From Streptomyces gilvus (GTDB taxonomy: Bacteria > Actinomycetota > Actinomycetes > Streptomycetales > Streptomycetaceae): a DNA stretch of 64,000 nucleotides. The stretch is from assembly GCF_022513565.1 (NCBI RefSeq), contig NZ_JAKWBE010000004.1, forward strand, positions 186,001-250,000, in the 5' to 3' direction. Shown here in pieces: positions 36,461 to 47,111 of this stretch. The translations under genes and the position numbers were made by a program. The notes under the pieces were generated by a model. It worked only from the letters and a program-made list of their open reading frames with translations. It was not told where the DNA came from and did not search any database. How positions within the stretch are numbered: the stretch's first letter is position 1; every line of letters begins with the position of its first letter.

Positions 36461-37855
36461 TCACGTCTTCTTCAGAACCGGTAAAGATCTCGGCTCCGGC
36501 CGCCCCGCGCCCCGCTCGGACCACAGCGGTAGTTCCAGTACGACGGTCAGCCCGCCGCCCGGGGTGTCCTCCAGCGCCGCCGTTCCGCCGTTGGCGGTGA
36601 CCAGCCGGTGGACGATGGCGAGCCCCAGCCCGGTGCCCCGGGCCTCGGGATTGCCGAACCGGCGGAACGCGACCGCCTTCGCCTCGGCCGGCATCCCCGG
36701 CCCGTCGTCCCGCACCCGAACCCGCACCCACGGTCCCACCGCGGCGTGGTCCAGCGTCACACTCCCGCCCGCGGGCAGGGCGTCCACCGCGTTCGCGATC
36801 AGATTGTCCAGGATCTGCTCCAGGTGACCGGCGCCCAGCGCGGCGGTGAGAGCGGGCCCCGGGGCGCGGGTCAGACGCACACCACGTTCCTCGGCCACCG
36901 GCGACCAGGCGGCGACCCGCTCGGCCAGCGCCTCCTCGACCCGTACGGCGCCCGGACGAGGCGTGGCCTGCTCGGCGCGGGCCACCGCCAGCAGTCCGTC
37001 GACCAGCCGCGAGAGCCGGGCGATCTCCTCCTGCGCTCCGGCCAGTTCCTCGGCGGTGTCGCCCCGCGCCCCGGCGGCGAGGACGTCGAGCCGCAGCCGC
37101 AGGGCGGCCAGCGGGGTCCGCAGCTGATGGGAGACGTCGGCGATCACGGCCCGATGACCGTGCACCAGCGTCTCCGTACGGGCGGCCATGGTGTTGAAGG
37201 TGGCGGCCAGTCGCCGCACTTCCGGTGGACCGCCGCCGACGTCGGCCCGTTCGTCGAGGGCGCCCTCGCCCAGCCGCCGCGCGCTTGCGTCCAGCGTCGA
37301 CAGGGGACGGCCGACCCAGCGCGCCAGGTGGACGGACAGCAGCACGGACGCGCCCAGGCCGGCGGCGCCGATCGCCGCAGACCAGCCCCACACGGCCGTG
37401 ATCCTGGAGTCGAGCGATGCCGCGGACCGGGCCAGGACGACCGCGCCGACCGGCCGGCGCACCTCGCCGACCGGTTCCGCCGTCAGAAGCCGTCCCTCGT
37501 TCTCCGGCGGCTCCGGCTCGTGCCCGCCCAGCACCCGGGCGACCAGCTCCGAGGCCTCCGCACCCCGGGCCGCCGTACACGGGGTGGCGGCCACCAGGCG
37601 CGCGGCGGAGTCGTACACGGCGGCGCAGTCGCCCGCCCGGGCCGCGGCGTCCAGCTCCCGGCGCATGGCGGTCGCCGGTTTGTGGTCGGAGAGATGCTCC
37701 TCGGCCGCCGCCGCGATCACCCGCGTGGACGCCCGCTGGTCGTCCCGGAAGGCGACCCGATCGCGGGCCGTCAGCAGCACCCCCAGGGGGACGACCGCGA
37801 GGACCAGCAGCACGGAGGTCAGGATCAGCAGCGTCCAGGCGATGCGGCGGGTCAT
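36461..37855 (-). CDS. Two-component sensor histidine kinase
   Basis: 464 residues, ATG 37855 overlapping the response regulator stop. TM1 (TLLILTSVLLVLAVVPLGVL) and TM2 (GWSAAIGAAGLGASVLLSVH) bracket an extracytoplasmic sensor of about 115 residues that contains a pair of cysteines (GDCAAVYDSAARLVAATPCT), followed by HAMP, the HisKA box ADVSHQLRTPLAALRLRLD with the phospho-His, and the HATPase N box LDNLIANAVDAL, G1 VRDDGPGMP and G2 GTGLGLAIV. A cysteine pair in the sensor could report redox state, which would suit the downstream redox operon. Confidence 0.92.
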   Translation of the reverse strand: MTRRIAWTLLILTSVLLVLAVVPLGVLLTARDRVAFRDDQRASTRVIAAAAEEHLSDHKPATAMRRELDAAARAGDCAAVYDSAARLVAATPCTAARGAEASELVARVLGGHEPEPPENEGRLLTAEPVGEVRRPVGAVVLARSAASLDSRITAVWGWSAAIGAAGLGASVLLSVHLARWVGRPLSTLDASARRLGEGALDERADVGGGPPEVRRLAATFNTMAARTETLVHGHRAVIADVSHQLRTPLAALRLRLDVLAAGARGDTAEELAGAQEEIARLSRLVDGLLAVARAEQATPRPGAVRVEEALAERVAAWSPVAEERGVRLTRAPGPALTAALGAGHLEQILDNLIANAVDALPAGGSVTLDHAAVGPWVRVRVRDDGPGMPAEAKAVAFRRFGNPEARGTGLGLAIVHRLVTANGGTAALEDTPGGGLTVVLELPLWSERGAGRPEPRSLPVLKKT

Positions 37856-38547
37856 GGCGGTTCCCCGGGAGCGCCGAGCCGGAAACCGTGTCCGTAAACG
37901 GTCTCGACCAGCCCTGGCACGCCGAGCTTTCTGCGCAGCGCAGCGATGTGCACGTCCAGCACCTTGGTCGGGCCGTACCAGTGCGCGTCCCAGGCCCGCT
38001 CGAGGATCTGCTGACGGCTCACCACCCGTCCCGGGTCGGCGGCCAGGCACTCCAGGATGCCGAACTCCTTCGGCGTCAGGGCGATCGCGCGGCCGTCCAC
38101 CGAGACCTGCCGGGTGCGCAGGTCCAGCGCGAGCGGCCCGTGGCGTACGACCTCGGGGCCGGCCGGACGCCTGCGGCGCAGCACGGCCCGGATCCGGGCC
38201 AGCAGCTCGGCCAGCCCGAACGGTTTGACCAGGTAATCGTCGGCCCCCTCGTCCAGGGCCACCACCCGGTCCGCCTCCTCCCCGCGCGCGGTCACCGCGA
38301 TGATCGCGGCGTCGGACCGGGCACGCAGCATCCGGCAGACCTCCACACCGTCGATGTCGGGCAGCCCCAGATCCAGCAGCACGACGTCGGGGGTGGGCGA
38401 CGACAGGGCGGCGCGGCCGGTGCCGACGCCGTCGACGGTGTAGCCGGCCTGCCGCAGTCCGCGCACCAGGGACTCCGCGATGCCGCGGTCGTCCTCGACG
38501 ACCAGCACCCGCGTCTCGCTGTCCGCACCATTGCCGTCGGCGTTCAT
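37852..38547 (-). CDS. OmpR/PhoB-family response regulator
   Basis: 231 residues from ATG 38547 (ATG 38565 is an alternative). The receiver domain has VLVVEDDRGIAESLVRGL, phospho-acceptor Asp in DVVLLDLGLPDIDG, Thr in IIAVTARGEEADR and Lys in DDYLVKPFGLAELLARI. The C-terminal winged helix is complete (LTPKEFGILECLAADPGRVV through VYGHGFRL). Overlaps the kinase gene by 4 bp. The tight grouping with the redox genes 3' of the kinase suggests that they are its regulon. Confidence 0.93.
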   Translation of the reverse strand: MNADGNGADSETRVLVVEDDRGIAESLVRGLRQAGYTVDGVGTGRAALSSPTPDVVLLDLGLPDIDGVEVCRMLRARSDAAIIAVTARGEEADRVVALDEGADDYLVKPFGLAELLARIRAVLRRRRPAGPEVVRHGPLALDLRTRQVSVDGRAIALTPKEFGILECLAADPGRVVSRQQILERAWDAHWYGPTKVLDVHIAALRRKLGVPGLVETVYGHGFRLGAPGEPP

Positions 38548-38809
38548 GCCGGCAACCGCCTCCATCGGGACCGCTCGCTCGCCTCTCCTCCAGCGTGGGG
38601 TGGACTCGATCGCCACGGCAGGGGCCGTTCGTCCCTCTCGGCGCGCAGACGCCGGTACGGCGGGGGACGGGGGAGCCCCTGAGGGTGCCGTGGCCGGTGC
38701 CTGCGCCTCCTTCGATGATCACTCCGGGGACCGTGCGTCCGTAGGGACGGGAGGCCTCACATGGAGGCCCTTGAGTCCCTTGCGCCGCACGTTTTGCGTG
38801 TGCCCTGGT

Positions 38810-39043
38810 CTATGCGCGGCGCCCGGGTCGTGGCATGCCCTCGTCGCCGGCGAGGGCATGCATCCGCGCCCGATAGGTGACGGCGTCGATCCGGCCGTTC
38901 AACCGGCGCCGGACGAGCCGCCGTTCCGCCCGCTCGCGGCGCCGCCGGGACGGGTGTCGCGCGTCCGGTGCCAGTAGTCGGGCGGTGTCGTACAACATGC
39001 CCGCGAGGATGAGCAGTTGAAGCGTCGCAGTGACGAGGACCAT
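38810..39043 (-). CDS. Small membrane protein with SHOCT-like tail
   Basis: 77 residues: one N-terminal helix (TATLQLLILAGMLYDTARLL), a basic stretch, and RRRLNGRIDAVTYRARMHAL, which resembles the GxIxxxEYxxR...L core of SHOCT. No strong ribosome-binding site. Lies 9 bp behind the end of the frameshifted ABC ATPase gene, probably on the same transcript. The 262 bp between this gene and the response regulator start show nothing else I can assign. Confidence 0.6.
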   Translation of the reverse strand: MVLVTATLQLLILAGMLYDTARLLAPDARHPSRRRRERAERRLVRRRLNGRIDAVTYRARMHALAGDEGMPRPGRRA

Positions 39044-39052
39044 GGCACGCCC

Positions 39053-40215
<1,163 letters not shown>

Positions 40216-40287
40216 GACGTTCCCCTCCCCGAAGGTCCCCCGAGGATCTCCTGCCTCCAGCCTGGAGCGGGCGCGGCGCCGACGGGA

Positions 40288-40336
40288 GGACCCGGTCGAC
40301 CCGCTTCGGGTGCCGGTCGGCCCCTTCGGGACCGGT
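40288..40336 (-). terminator. Double hairpin downstream of modC
   Basis: Two related hairpins, ACCCGCTTCGGGT and GGCCCCTTCGGGACC, each preceded by CCGGTCG, lie 15-60 bp beyond the modC stop in the direction of transcription. They probably end the modABC transcript. Confidence 0.55.
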
Positions 40337-40348
40337 CGGTAAAGGGGT

Positions 40349-41425
40349 TCAGACCGGATAGGCGTGTGTCTGGGTCGCCTTCACCGTCGCCCACACCGAC
40401 GCGCCCTGGTGCAGGTCCAGTTCGGCGGCGGCGACCGTCGTGAGGTCGGCGGCCAGCGGGAGTTCGCCGGTGAGGTCGGCGCGGATCTGGTCGCCGTGCG
40501 TCTCCAGTCCGGCGACCTCGCAGCGCCAGAGGTTGCGGGCGCTGGAGCCGGTGGGGCGGTCCCGGTAGAGGGTGACGGCGCTCGGCGGGAAGGCCACGAA
40601 CACCGGTCCGGCGAGGTCCTCGGTGGTGGTGATGGCGGGGCCGGTGTCGAGGCGGACGGTGTGGCCGTCGGCCTGCCCGCGGTAGAGGTTCAGGCCGACG
40701 AGCTGCGCGACGTACTCCGTGCGGGGGTGCCGGGCGATGCCGGAGGGGGTGCCCTCCTGGACGACCGAGCCGTGCTCGACGACGACCAGACGGTCGGCCA
40801 GGACCATCGCGTCCAGTGGGTCGTGCGTCACGAGCACGGCGACGGCCTCGAACTCGGCCAGATGACGGCGGAGCTGGGCTCGTACGTCGAGCCGGGTGCG
40901 GGCGTCCAGGGCGGCGAGGGGCTCGTCCAGGAGCAGCAGGCGCGGGCGCGTGGCCAGGGCCCGGGCGAGGGCCACGCGCTGGGCCTGGCCGCCGGAGAGC
41001 CGGCGCGGCTTCACGGCCGCGTGGTCCGCCAGGCCCATGCGGTCGAGCCACTCGGCGGCCCGCGCCCGCGCCTCCGCCTTGCCGGCCCCCTGGCAGCGCG
41101 GGCCGAAGGCCACGTTGTCCAGGGCCGTGAGGTGGGGGAAGAGCAGATAGTCCTGGAAGACCACGCCGACCGGACGGGACTCCGGCGGCGTACGGTCCAG
41201 CTCCTCGCCGTCCAGCCGCAGATGCCCGCCCGTCAACGGGGTCAGACCGGCGAGAGCGCGCAGCGCGGTGGTCTTGCCCGCCCCGTTCGGACCGAGCAAC
41301 GCGACCACCTCGCCGGGCGCGACGCCCAGGGTCACGTCCAGACGGAAGGCACCCCGTTCGACGATGAGGCGGGCGTCCAGCCCGTCCAGGGCGGTGTCGG
41401 CGCGCACGTCGTAGGTCCCGGTCAT
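40349..41425 (-). CDS. modC: Molybdate ABC transporter ATP-binding protein
   Basis: 358 residues, ATG 41425 overlapping the permease stop by ATGA. Walker [18 protein letters not shown]-loop [14 protein letters not shown], signature [16 protein letters not shown], Walker [17 protein letters not shown]-loop [15 protein letters not shown]. The C-terminal 120 residues form the TOBE/Mop-type domain characteristic of ModC ([20 protein letters not shown] at the end), which binds molybdate for feedback control. Third gene of modABC. Confidence 0.93.
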   Translation of the reverse strand: MTGTYDVRADTALDGLDARLIVERGAFRLDVTLGVAPGEVVALLGPNGAGKTTALRALAGLTPLTGGHLRLDGEELDRTPPESRPVGVVFQDYLLFPHLTALDNVAFGPRCQGAGKAEARARAAEWLDRMGLADHAAVKPRRLSGGQAQRVALARALATRPRLLLLDEPLAALDARTRLDVRAQLRRHLAEFEAVAVLVTHDPLDAMVLADRLVVVEHGSVVQEGTPSGIARHPRTEYVAQLVGLNLYRGQADGHTVRLDTGPAITTTEDLAGPVFVAFPPSAVTLYRDRPTGSSARNLWRCEVAGLETHGDQIRADLTGELPLAADLTTVAAAELDLHQGASVWATVKATQTHAYPV

Positions 41426-42279
41426 CCGGCGCTCATCCAGCGGTCGCGCAGCCCGGCCAGCACCGCGATGGACACCGCGAGCAGCACCAGACTGAGGGCG
41501 ACGGCCGCCTCGGGGTCGTTCTGCAGGGCGAGGTAGACGGCCAGCGGCATGGTCTGGGTGCGGCCGGGGAAGTTCCCGGCGAAGGTGATGGTCGCGCCGA
41601 ACTCGCCGAGCGCGCGGGCCCAGGCGAGGACCGCGCCGGCCCCGATGCCCGGCGCGATCAGCGGCAGGGTGACCCGGCGGAACGCGGTGAAGCGGGAGGC
41701 GCCCAGGGTGGTCGCGGCCTCCTCGTAGCGCGGGTCGGCGGCTCGCAGCGTGCCCTCCACGCTGATGACGAGGAACGGCATCGCGACGAACGCCTCGGCC
41801 ACCACCACGCCCGCCGTGGTGAACGGCAGGGTGACGCCGAACCAGGAGTCCAGCCATCGCCCGACGACCCCGTTGCGGCCCAGCGCCATCAGCAGCGCGA
41901 CACCGCCGACCACCGGCGGCAGCACCAGCGGCAGTGTGACCAGGGCCCGGAGCAGGCCACGGCCGGGGAAGTCCACGCGGGCCAGCAGCCAGGCCAGCGG
42001 GACGCCGAGCACCAGGCTCACCGCGGTCGCGGCGGTGGCGCACAGCAGGGACAGCTTGAGCGCCTGCCACACGGCGGGACTGCTCAACTGGCCCGGCAGG
42101 TCGTGCCATTCGGTCCGTACGAGCAGCGCGAGAAGCGGTACGAGCAGAAACGCCAGCCCGATCAGCGCGGGCACCAGCAGCGGCAGCGGCACCCCGCGGC
42201 CCCACCTCCGCGCCCGCCGCCGCCGCGCCCCGGCCACCAGGGTGGCGGGCGCGGCGTCGGAGGCGTCCACCTTGGTCAC
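41422..42279 (-). CDS. modB: Molybdate ABC transporter permease
   Basis: 285 residues from GTG 42279 (GTGA overlap with modA). Six helices after a basic N-terminus. The EAA loop reads EAATTLGASRFTAFRRVTLPLIAPG, diagnostic of contact with the ATPase, and ARALGEFGATITFAGNFPGR is the conserved ModB/CysT motif. Imports molybdate (or tungstate) with ModA and ModC. Confidence 0.94.
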   Translation of the reverse strand: MTKVDASDAAPATLVAGARRRRARRWGRGVPLPLLVPALIGLAFLLVPLLALLVRTEWHDLPGQLSSPAVWQALKLSLLCATAATAVSLVLGVPLAWLLARVDFPGRGLLRALVTLPLVLPPVVGGVALLMALGRNGVVGRWLDSWFGVTLPFTTAGVVVAEAFVAMPFLVISVEGTLRAADPRYEEAATTLGASRFTAFRRVTLPLIAPGIGAGAVLAWARALGEFGATITFAGNFPGRTQTMPLAVYLALQNDPEAAVALSLVLLAVSIAVLAGLRDRWMSAG

Positions 42280-43118
42280 GGCTTGAGGAACCCGGCCTCG
42301 GTCAGGACCTTCTGGCCCTCGGCGGACCGCACGAGCGCGATGAACGCCTTCGCGGCCACGACGTTGGGGGCGTTCTTGAGCAGGGTGATCGGGTAGGCGT
42401 TGACGGCGTTCGCCGACTCGGGGAACTCCACGCCCTGCACCTTGCTGCCGGCCGCCTTCACGTCCGTCTTGTAGACGACGGCCGCGTCGGCCTCCTTCAG
42501 CACCACCTTGTTGAGCGCGGACTTGACGTCCTGTTCGTAGGAGACAGGGGTGAGCTTGAGCTTGCTCGCCGTCAGCGCCTTCTGGGCGGCGGCGCCGCAC
42601 GGCACCGTCTTGTCGCACAGCACCACCTTCAGCGAGGACTTGGTGAGGTCCTTCAGGGAGGTGATCTTGTCGGGGTTGCCCGGCAGGGTGGCGATCTCCA
42701 GCTGGTTGCGGACGAAGGTGGCGGGGGTGCCGGCCGTGTCCCCCTTGTCCGTCACGATCTTCATCGTCTTGGGGCTCGCCGCGGCGAACACGTCGGCGGG
42801 GGCGCCGCCGGTGATCTGCGCGGCGAGGGTGTCGCTGCCGCCGAAGCTGAAGGTGACCTTGGTGCCCGGGTGCTCCTTCTCGAACTCCTTGCCCAGGGCC
42901 GTGAAGCTCTCCTGGAGCGAGGCGGCCGCGAAGACGGTCACCGTGCCGGACATCTTCGTCGAGGCGGAGCCGGAGGCCGAGGCGGACGCCGAGGAGGCCG
43001 ACTTCGCCGAGGAGGAGTCCGAGTCGGACGACGAGCAGGCACTCAGGGCCAGCAGCGCGGCGGTGCCCACGCCGGCCACCTGCAGGGTCCGGCGGTTCCG
43101 GCGCGGGGTACGGGTCAT
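42276..43118 (-). CDS. modA: Molybdate ABC transporter substrate-binding lipoprotein
   Basis: 280 residues from ATG 43118, chosen because GAGGGAG is 10 bases upstream; a start at 43151 would lengthen the signal peptide unnaturally. Lipobox LLALSAC, then a Ser-rich linker of about 30 residues. The mature domain begins TVTVFAAASLQESFTALGKE, with FGGSDTLAAQITGGAPADVF and AAVVYKTDVKAAG typical of ModA oxyanion binding. A possible disulfide is VVLCDKTVPCG. Confidence 0.94.
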   Translation of the reverse strand: MTRTPRRNRRTLQVAGVGTAALLALSACSSSDSDSSSAKSASSASASASGSASTKMSGTVTVFAAASLQESFTALGKEFEKEHPGTKVTFSFGGSDTLAAQITGGAPADVFAAASPKTMKIVTDKGDTAGTPATFVRNQLEIATLPGNPDKITSLKDLTKSSLKVVLCDKTVPCGAAAQKALTASKLKLTPVSYEQDVKSALNKVVLKEADAAVVYKTDVKAAGSKVQGVEFPESANAVNAYPITLLKNAPNVVAAKAFIALVRSAEGQKVLTEAGFLKP

Positions 43119-43172
43119 CACGGGTCCACTCCCTCTGGTCCTCACGGACATACACAGAGGATAGTGCCGCAG

Positions 43173-43204
43173 ATGCGAGGGAAAAGTCTCCTGTCATATC
43201 GCAT
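43173..43204. promoter_or_regulatory. Inverted repeat upstream of modABC
   Basis: ATGCGA (43173-43178) and TCGCAT (43199-43204) form an inverted repeat 55-86 bp before the modA start. On the minus strand a possible -10 (TATCCT, 43158-43163) lies downstream of it, so the repeat would straddle the -35 region. Candidate molybdate-responsive operator; no ModE gene is adjacent and no Moco riboswitch fold is seen. Confidence 0.4.
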
Positions 43205-43340
43205 GAGCCGGAATTGTGATCTACCAGGTTGGCATGTGCGTTTGCACGGGCGCGCGACCGGGTGCGGTCATCCGGGAGGCTCTCTCGGGGGCCGCCGGAA
43301 TCGCGTTGCCGTGCACGATCGCGTTGATTACGGTCGCCGC

Positions 43341-44030
43341 ATGGCGGATGACGAGAGCACGCGCGCGGCGCGGCTGCTGGACGCCCAGGCGAAGGCCGAG
43401 CGGCTCTTCGCGGAGATCGGGGCGCGGGGTCTCGTGGCGCCCGGCGCGGGGGAGCGGGCCGTCAGCGACCGGATCCGGGACCTGGCGAACGACCTGTTCG
43501 GCACGACCCGCCACTGGCACAAACGGATCGTGCGCTCCGGGCCGAACACCCTGATGCCGTACCGGGAGAATCCACCGGACCGCACGATCGGCGCGGACGA
43601 CATCGTGTTCGCCGACTTCGGACCGATCTTCGAGGCGTACGAGGCCGACTTCGGCCGGACCTTCGTCCTCGGCGACGACCCGGTCAAACACCGGCTCCGC
43701 GCCGACCTTGCGGAGATCTTCGACGCCGGCAAGCGGTTCTTCGCGGCCGACCCCGACATCACCGGCGCCGGGCTGTACGCCGAGGTCGAGCGGCTCGCGA
43801 AGGACGCCGGCTGGGAGCTGGGCGGCTGGCACGCCGGACACCTCGTCGGGGAGTTCCCCCACGAGTCGATCGAGGGCGCGCACACCGAGTCGTACATCAC
43901 CCCCGCCAACGACACCCCGCTGCGGCGCACCGACAAGGCCGGCCGCCGCTGTCACTGGATCCTGGAGATCCATCTGGTCGACCGGGAGCGGGAGTTCGGC
44001 GGCTTCTACGAGGAACTGCTCACCCTCTGA
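43341..44030 (+). CDS. M24-family metallopeptidase (aminopeptidase P / creatinase fold)
   Basis: 229 residues from ATG 43341. Pita-bread-fold metal ligands can be followed in order: Asp in VFADFGPIFEAYEADFGRTF (two aspartates), His in GWHAGHLVGEFPHE, and Glu in HWILEIHL, with a terminal acidic segment. It lacks the N-terminal prolidase domain, as in the short M24 proteins. Peptidase or pseudo-enzyme status is uncertain because the last ligand is not in its canonical context. Divergent from modA across 222 bp, which contains the mod inverted repeat. Confidence 0.8.
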   Translation: MADDESTRAARLLDAQAKAERLFAEIGARGLVAPGAGERAVSDRIRDLANDLFGTTRHWHKRIVRSGPNTLMPYRENPPDRTIGADDIVFADFGPIFEAYEADFGRTFVLGDDPVKHRLRADLAEIFDAGKRFFAADPDITGAGLYAEVERLAKDAGWELGGWHAGHLVGEFPHESIEGAHTESYITPANDTPLRRTDKAGRRCHWILEIHLVDREREFGGFYEELLTL

Positions 44031-44163
44031 ATCCCGCCGCACGGTCGAGCAGTAATGGTCGGACCGGGGCGCCGCGCCCCCGTGAGGCGTACTCTGAGCA
44101 GCCTGTAGGCCATGGTGCGCGCTCGCTCCCCGCGCGGGCGCACCACCGTGGCGGGGGGTACAC

Positions 44164-47046
44164 ATGGTGCAGCGCATCGTACGGAGCAGGCGCACCCTCT
44201 TCGAGCGCGAGAGCGAACTCGCCGCCGTCGACGAGGCGTTGGACGAGCTGGCCGGACTGCGCACGGACGGCGCCGAGGCGGCCGACCGTTCCCGGGGCGC
44301 CCTGCTCGCCGTCGCCGGACGCGCCGGCATCGGCAAGACCACCCTCCTTGCCGAGATCCGCCGGCGCGCCACCGCGCGGGGCTGCACCGTGCTCTCCGCG
44401 CGCGGCGGCGACCAGGAGCAGCGGGTCGCCTTCCATGTGGCCCGCCAGCTGCTGCAGCCCCAGTTCGCCGGCTCCGGCGAGAGCGATCTGCGGGCCTCGC
44501 TGGGCAGTTGGTACGACATCGTCGGCCCCGCCCTCGGCCTGTGCGCGCCGACCGCCGCCGCCCCGCCCGACCCGCAGGGCCTGCGCGACGGCATGGACTG
44601 GGTGCTGACCCATCTCGCCGTGCTGCGCGCCCCGATGGTGCTGGTGCTGGACGACGCCCACTGGGCCGACCCCGAATCCCTGCGCTGGCTCGCCGCGTTC
44701 GCCCCCCGCGCCGAACAGCTGCCGCTGCTGGTCGTCGTCGCCTACCGGCCCGACGAACTCCCCGACCACGCCGAGTCGTTGCGGGGCCTGCCCGGCCGCG
44801 CGGGCGGACGCCCCCTGGACCTGGAGCCGCTCAGCGCCACCGCGGTCGCCCGCCTCGTACGCGAGACCTTCGGGCCGCACGCCGACGACGCGTTCTGCCG
44901 TGAGTGCTGGGCCGTCACCGCCGGAAGCCCCTTCGAGACGGTCGAGTTGATCGCCAAGGTGCGCGACCGCGGCCTCACCCCCACCGAGAACAGCGCCCGT
45001 CTGCTGCGCGATCTCGCCGCCGCGGTCAAGGGCAGCGGCCTCGTCTCCCGCCTCGAACGTCTGGGCACTTCCACCGTCCGCTTCGCATGGGCCTGCGCCG
45101 TCCTCGGCACCGAGATCCATCCGCTGCTCGCCGCCGCCGTCGCCGGCCTCGGCCACGAGGAGGCCGCGGACGCCGCCGACGCCCTGCGCGGCGCCCGCAT
45201 CCTCACCGGCGGCGAGACCCTCGAGTTCGTCCACCCGCTGATCGCCACCGCCGTCTACCGGGCCATCCCGCCCGGCGTCCGCGTCGCCCTGCACGGTCAG
45301 GCCGCCTGGTGCGTGATCGACGCGGGACTGGGCCCCGCCGCGGCCGCCCGCCACCTCCTGGAGACCCACCCCGAGGGCGACACCGGCGTCGTGCAGCAGC
45401 TGCGCGCCGCCGCCGAGGAGACCCTGCGCGCCGGCGCCCCCGACGCCGCCCGCAGCTACCTCGCCCGCGCCCTGCGCGAACCCCCGAACGCCCAGGACCG
45501 CGCCGCCGTCCTGTACGAACTGGGCTCCGCCTCGCTGCTCACCGAGCCCGCCACCACCGTCAACCATCTGCGCGCCGCCCTCGAGGAACCCATCGCCGAC
45601 GCCGGCCTGCGCCACCGCATCGTCTACCGGCTCTCCCAGGTCCTCGCCCACAGCGACCGCCTCGCCGAGGCCTCCGACACCCTGGCCCGGGAGATCCGGG
45701 TGACCGACGACGCCCGGGTCAAGCTGCGCATGGTGTCCGAGGAGTTCATGTGGGACGCCTTCCGCGCCGACGAACCCGACCACCCCTCCCGCTCCCGCCG
45801 CCTCACCAAGCTCGCCGTCCGCCTCAAGGGCCGCGACCTCACCGAGCGGTACATCATCGGCCTGCGCGCCTGGGACGCCACCCTGCGCGGCGAGCCCGCC
45901 CACATCGCCCTCCACCACGCCGAACGCGCCCTCGACGGCGGCCTCGGCTGGGCCGAGCCCGACCGCGGCTTCGAGGTGCCCGTCCTGGTCGCCCTCGCCT
46001 TCATGTACGCCGACCGGCCCGGCCGCACCGAGGAACTCTTCGCGGCCGGCATCGCCGACTACGAACGCCAGGGCTGGCGCGGCGCCCACCTCTCCTTCGC
46101 CTACACCCTCCTCGCCTACGTCCGCTACCGGCGCGGCCGGCTCGCCGAGGCCGAGGACTTCGTCCGCGCCGGCCTCCGCCTCGCCGAGCGCGTCGGCCCC
46201 GGCACCCCCGCCCACTGGTACGCCGTCGGCATCCTCATCGAGGTCCTGCTCGCCCGCGGGCGGGTCACCGAGGCCGCACACGTCGGCGAGGACTACTCCT
46301 TCCGCGCGCCCTTCCCGGCCGCCGTCGTCTTCCCCGACGCCCAGACCGTCCACGGCGAGCTCCTGCTCGCCCGCGGCCTGACCAAGGAGGCGGCGGAGGA
46401 ACTGGCCGCCGCGGGCCGCCGCCTGGAACCGCGCGGCATGCGCAACCCCGCCTGGTGCCCCTGGCAGCTCCACCTCGCCCGTGCCGAGGCCCACGAGACC
46501 CCCGAGCGCGCCGTCGCCACCGCCCTCGAAGCACTCGCCCGCGCCCGCCAGTACGGCACCCCCTCCGCCGTGGGCCAGGCCCTGCGCACCGCGGCGGAGG
46601 TCTCCTCGGGATCGGCCCGCGTCAAGTACCTGGAGGAGTCCGTCACCCAGCTGGAGCGCTCCCCGGCCGCCTACGAACTCGCCTGCGCCCTGGTGGCCCT
46701 CGGCACCGAACTCCGCCGCACCGGCCGCCCCCGCGAAGCAGCCGAACACCTCTACCGGGGCCTCGACGCGGCGGTCCAGTGCGGCGCCGACGGACTGGTC
46801 GAGTCGGCCCGCGAGGAACTCACCGCGGCCGGGCTGCGCCCCCGCCGCCTGCACAGCACGGAGACGGACACCCTGACGGCCCGCGAACGCACCGCCGCGA
46901 ACCTGGCGGCCGAGGGCCACAGCGAGGCGGAGATCGCCCGGGAGATGCAGATCGACGAGCCGACGGCCATCCGCCTGCTCTCGGCGGTCTGCCGGAAGAT
47001 GGGCACGGAGATCACCGGACTGCCGGCCGCGCTGCGGGCGACCTGA
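44164..47046 (+). CDS. LAL-family (large ATP-binding LuxR) transcriptional regulator
   Basis: 960 residues. N-terminal AAA/STAND ATPase: Walker A AGRAGIGKTTLLAEIRRR, Walker B PMVLVLDDAHWADPESLR, and VVVAYRPDELPDHAESL as sensor region. The middle (about 380-880) is alpha-helical and TPR-like. The C-terminus has a LuxR HTH (LTARERTAANLAAEGHSEAE, then IAREMQIDEPTAIRLLSAV). Regulators of this size control antibiotic or catabolic gene clusters in Streptomyces, but no cluster is adjacent. Its likely own promoter lies in the 133-bp gap after the peptidase gene. Confidence 0.92.
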   Translation: MVQRIVRSRRTLFERESELAAVDEALDELAGLRTDGAEAADRSRGALLAVAGRAGIGKTTLLAEIRRRATARGCTVLSARGGDQEQRVAFHVARQLLQPQFAGSGESDLRASLGSWYDIVGPALGLCAPTAAAPPDPQGLRDGMDWVLTHLAVLRAPMVLVLDDAHWADPESLRWLAAFAPRAEQLPLLVVVAYRPDELPDHAESLRGLPGRAGGRPLDLEPLSATAVARLVRETFGPHADDAFCRECWAVTAGSPFETVELIAKVRDRGLTPTENSARLLRDLAAAVKGSGLVSRLERLGTSTVRFAWACAVLGTEIHPLLAAAVAGLGHEEAADAADALRGARILTGGETLEFVHPLIATAVYRAIPPGVRVALHGQAAWCVIDAGLGPAAAARHLLETHPEGDTGVVQQLRAAAEETLRAGAPDAARSYLARALREPPNAQDRAAVLYELGSASLLTEPATTVNHLRAALEEPIADAGLRHRIVYRLSQVLAHSDRLAEASDTLAREIRVTDDARVKLRMVSEEFMWDAFRADEPDHPSRSRRLTKLAVRLKGRDLTERYIIGLRAWDATLRGEPAHIALHHAERALDGGLGWAEPDRGFEVPVLVALAFMYADRPGRTEELFAAGIADYERQGWRGAHLSFAYTLLAYVRYRRGRLAEAEDFVRAGLRLAERVGPGTPAHWYAVGILIEVLLARGRVTEAAHVGEDYSFRAPFPAAVVFPDAQTVHGELLLARGLTKEAAEELAAAGRRLEPRGMRNPAWCPWQLHLARAEAHETPERAVATALEALARARQYGTPSAVGQALRTAAEVSSGSARVKYLEESVTQLERSPAAYELACALVALGTELRRTGRPREAAEHLYRGLDAAVQCGADGLVESAREELTAAGLRPRRLHSTETDTLTARERTAANLAAEGHSEAEIAREMQIDEPTAIRLLSAVCRKMGTEITGLPAALRAT

Positions 47047-47111
47047 GAATGGTGTGCCCCCGCACGCACCCGCGCCCGCGGTAGGACCCCTCGTCCCATT
47101 ACCATGGGCGC

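Noticed and set aside
43119..43340. Molybdenum-cofactor riboswitch upstream of modA
   Set aside because: Only a simple inverted repeat is visible; the conserved multi-stem Moco RNA pattern is not found and this is a transporter operon with a short leader.
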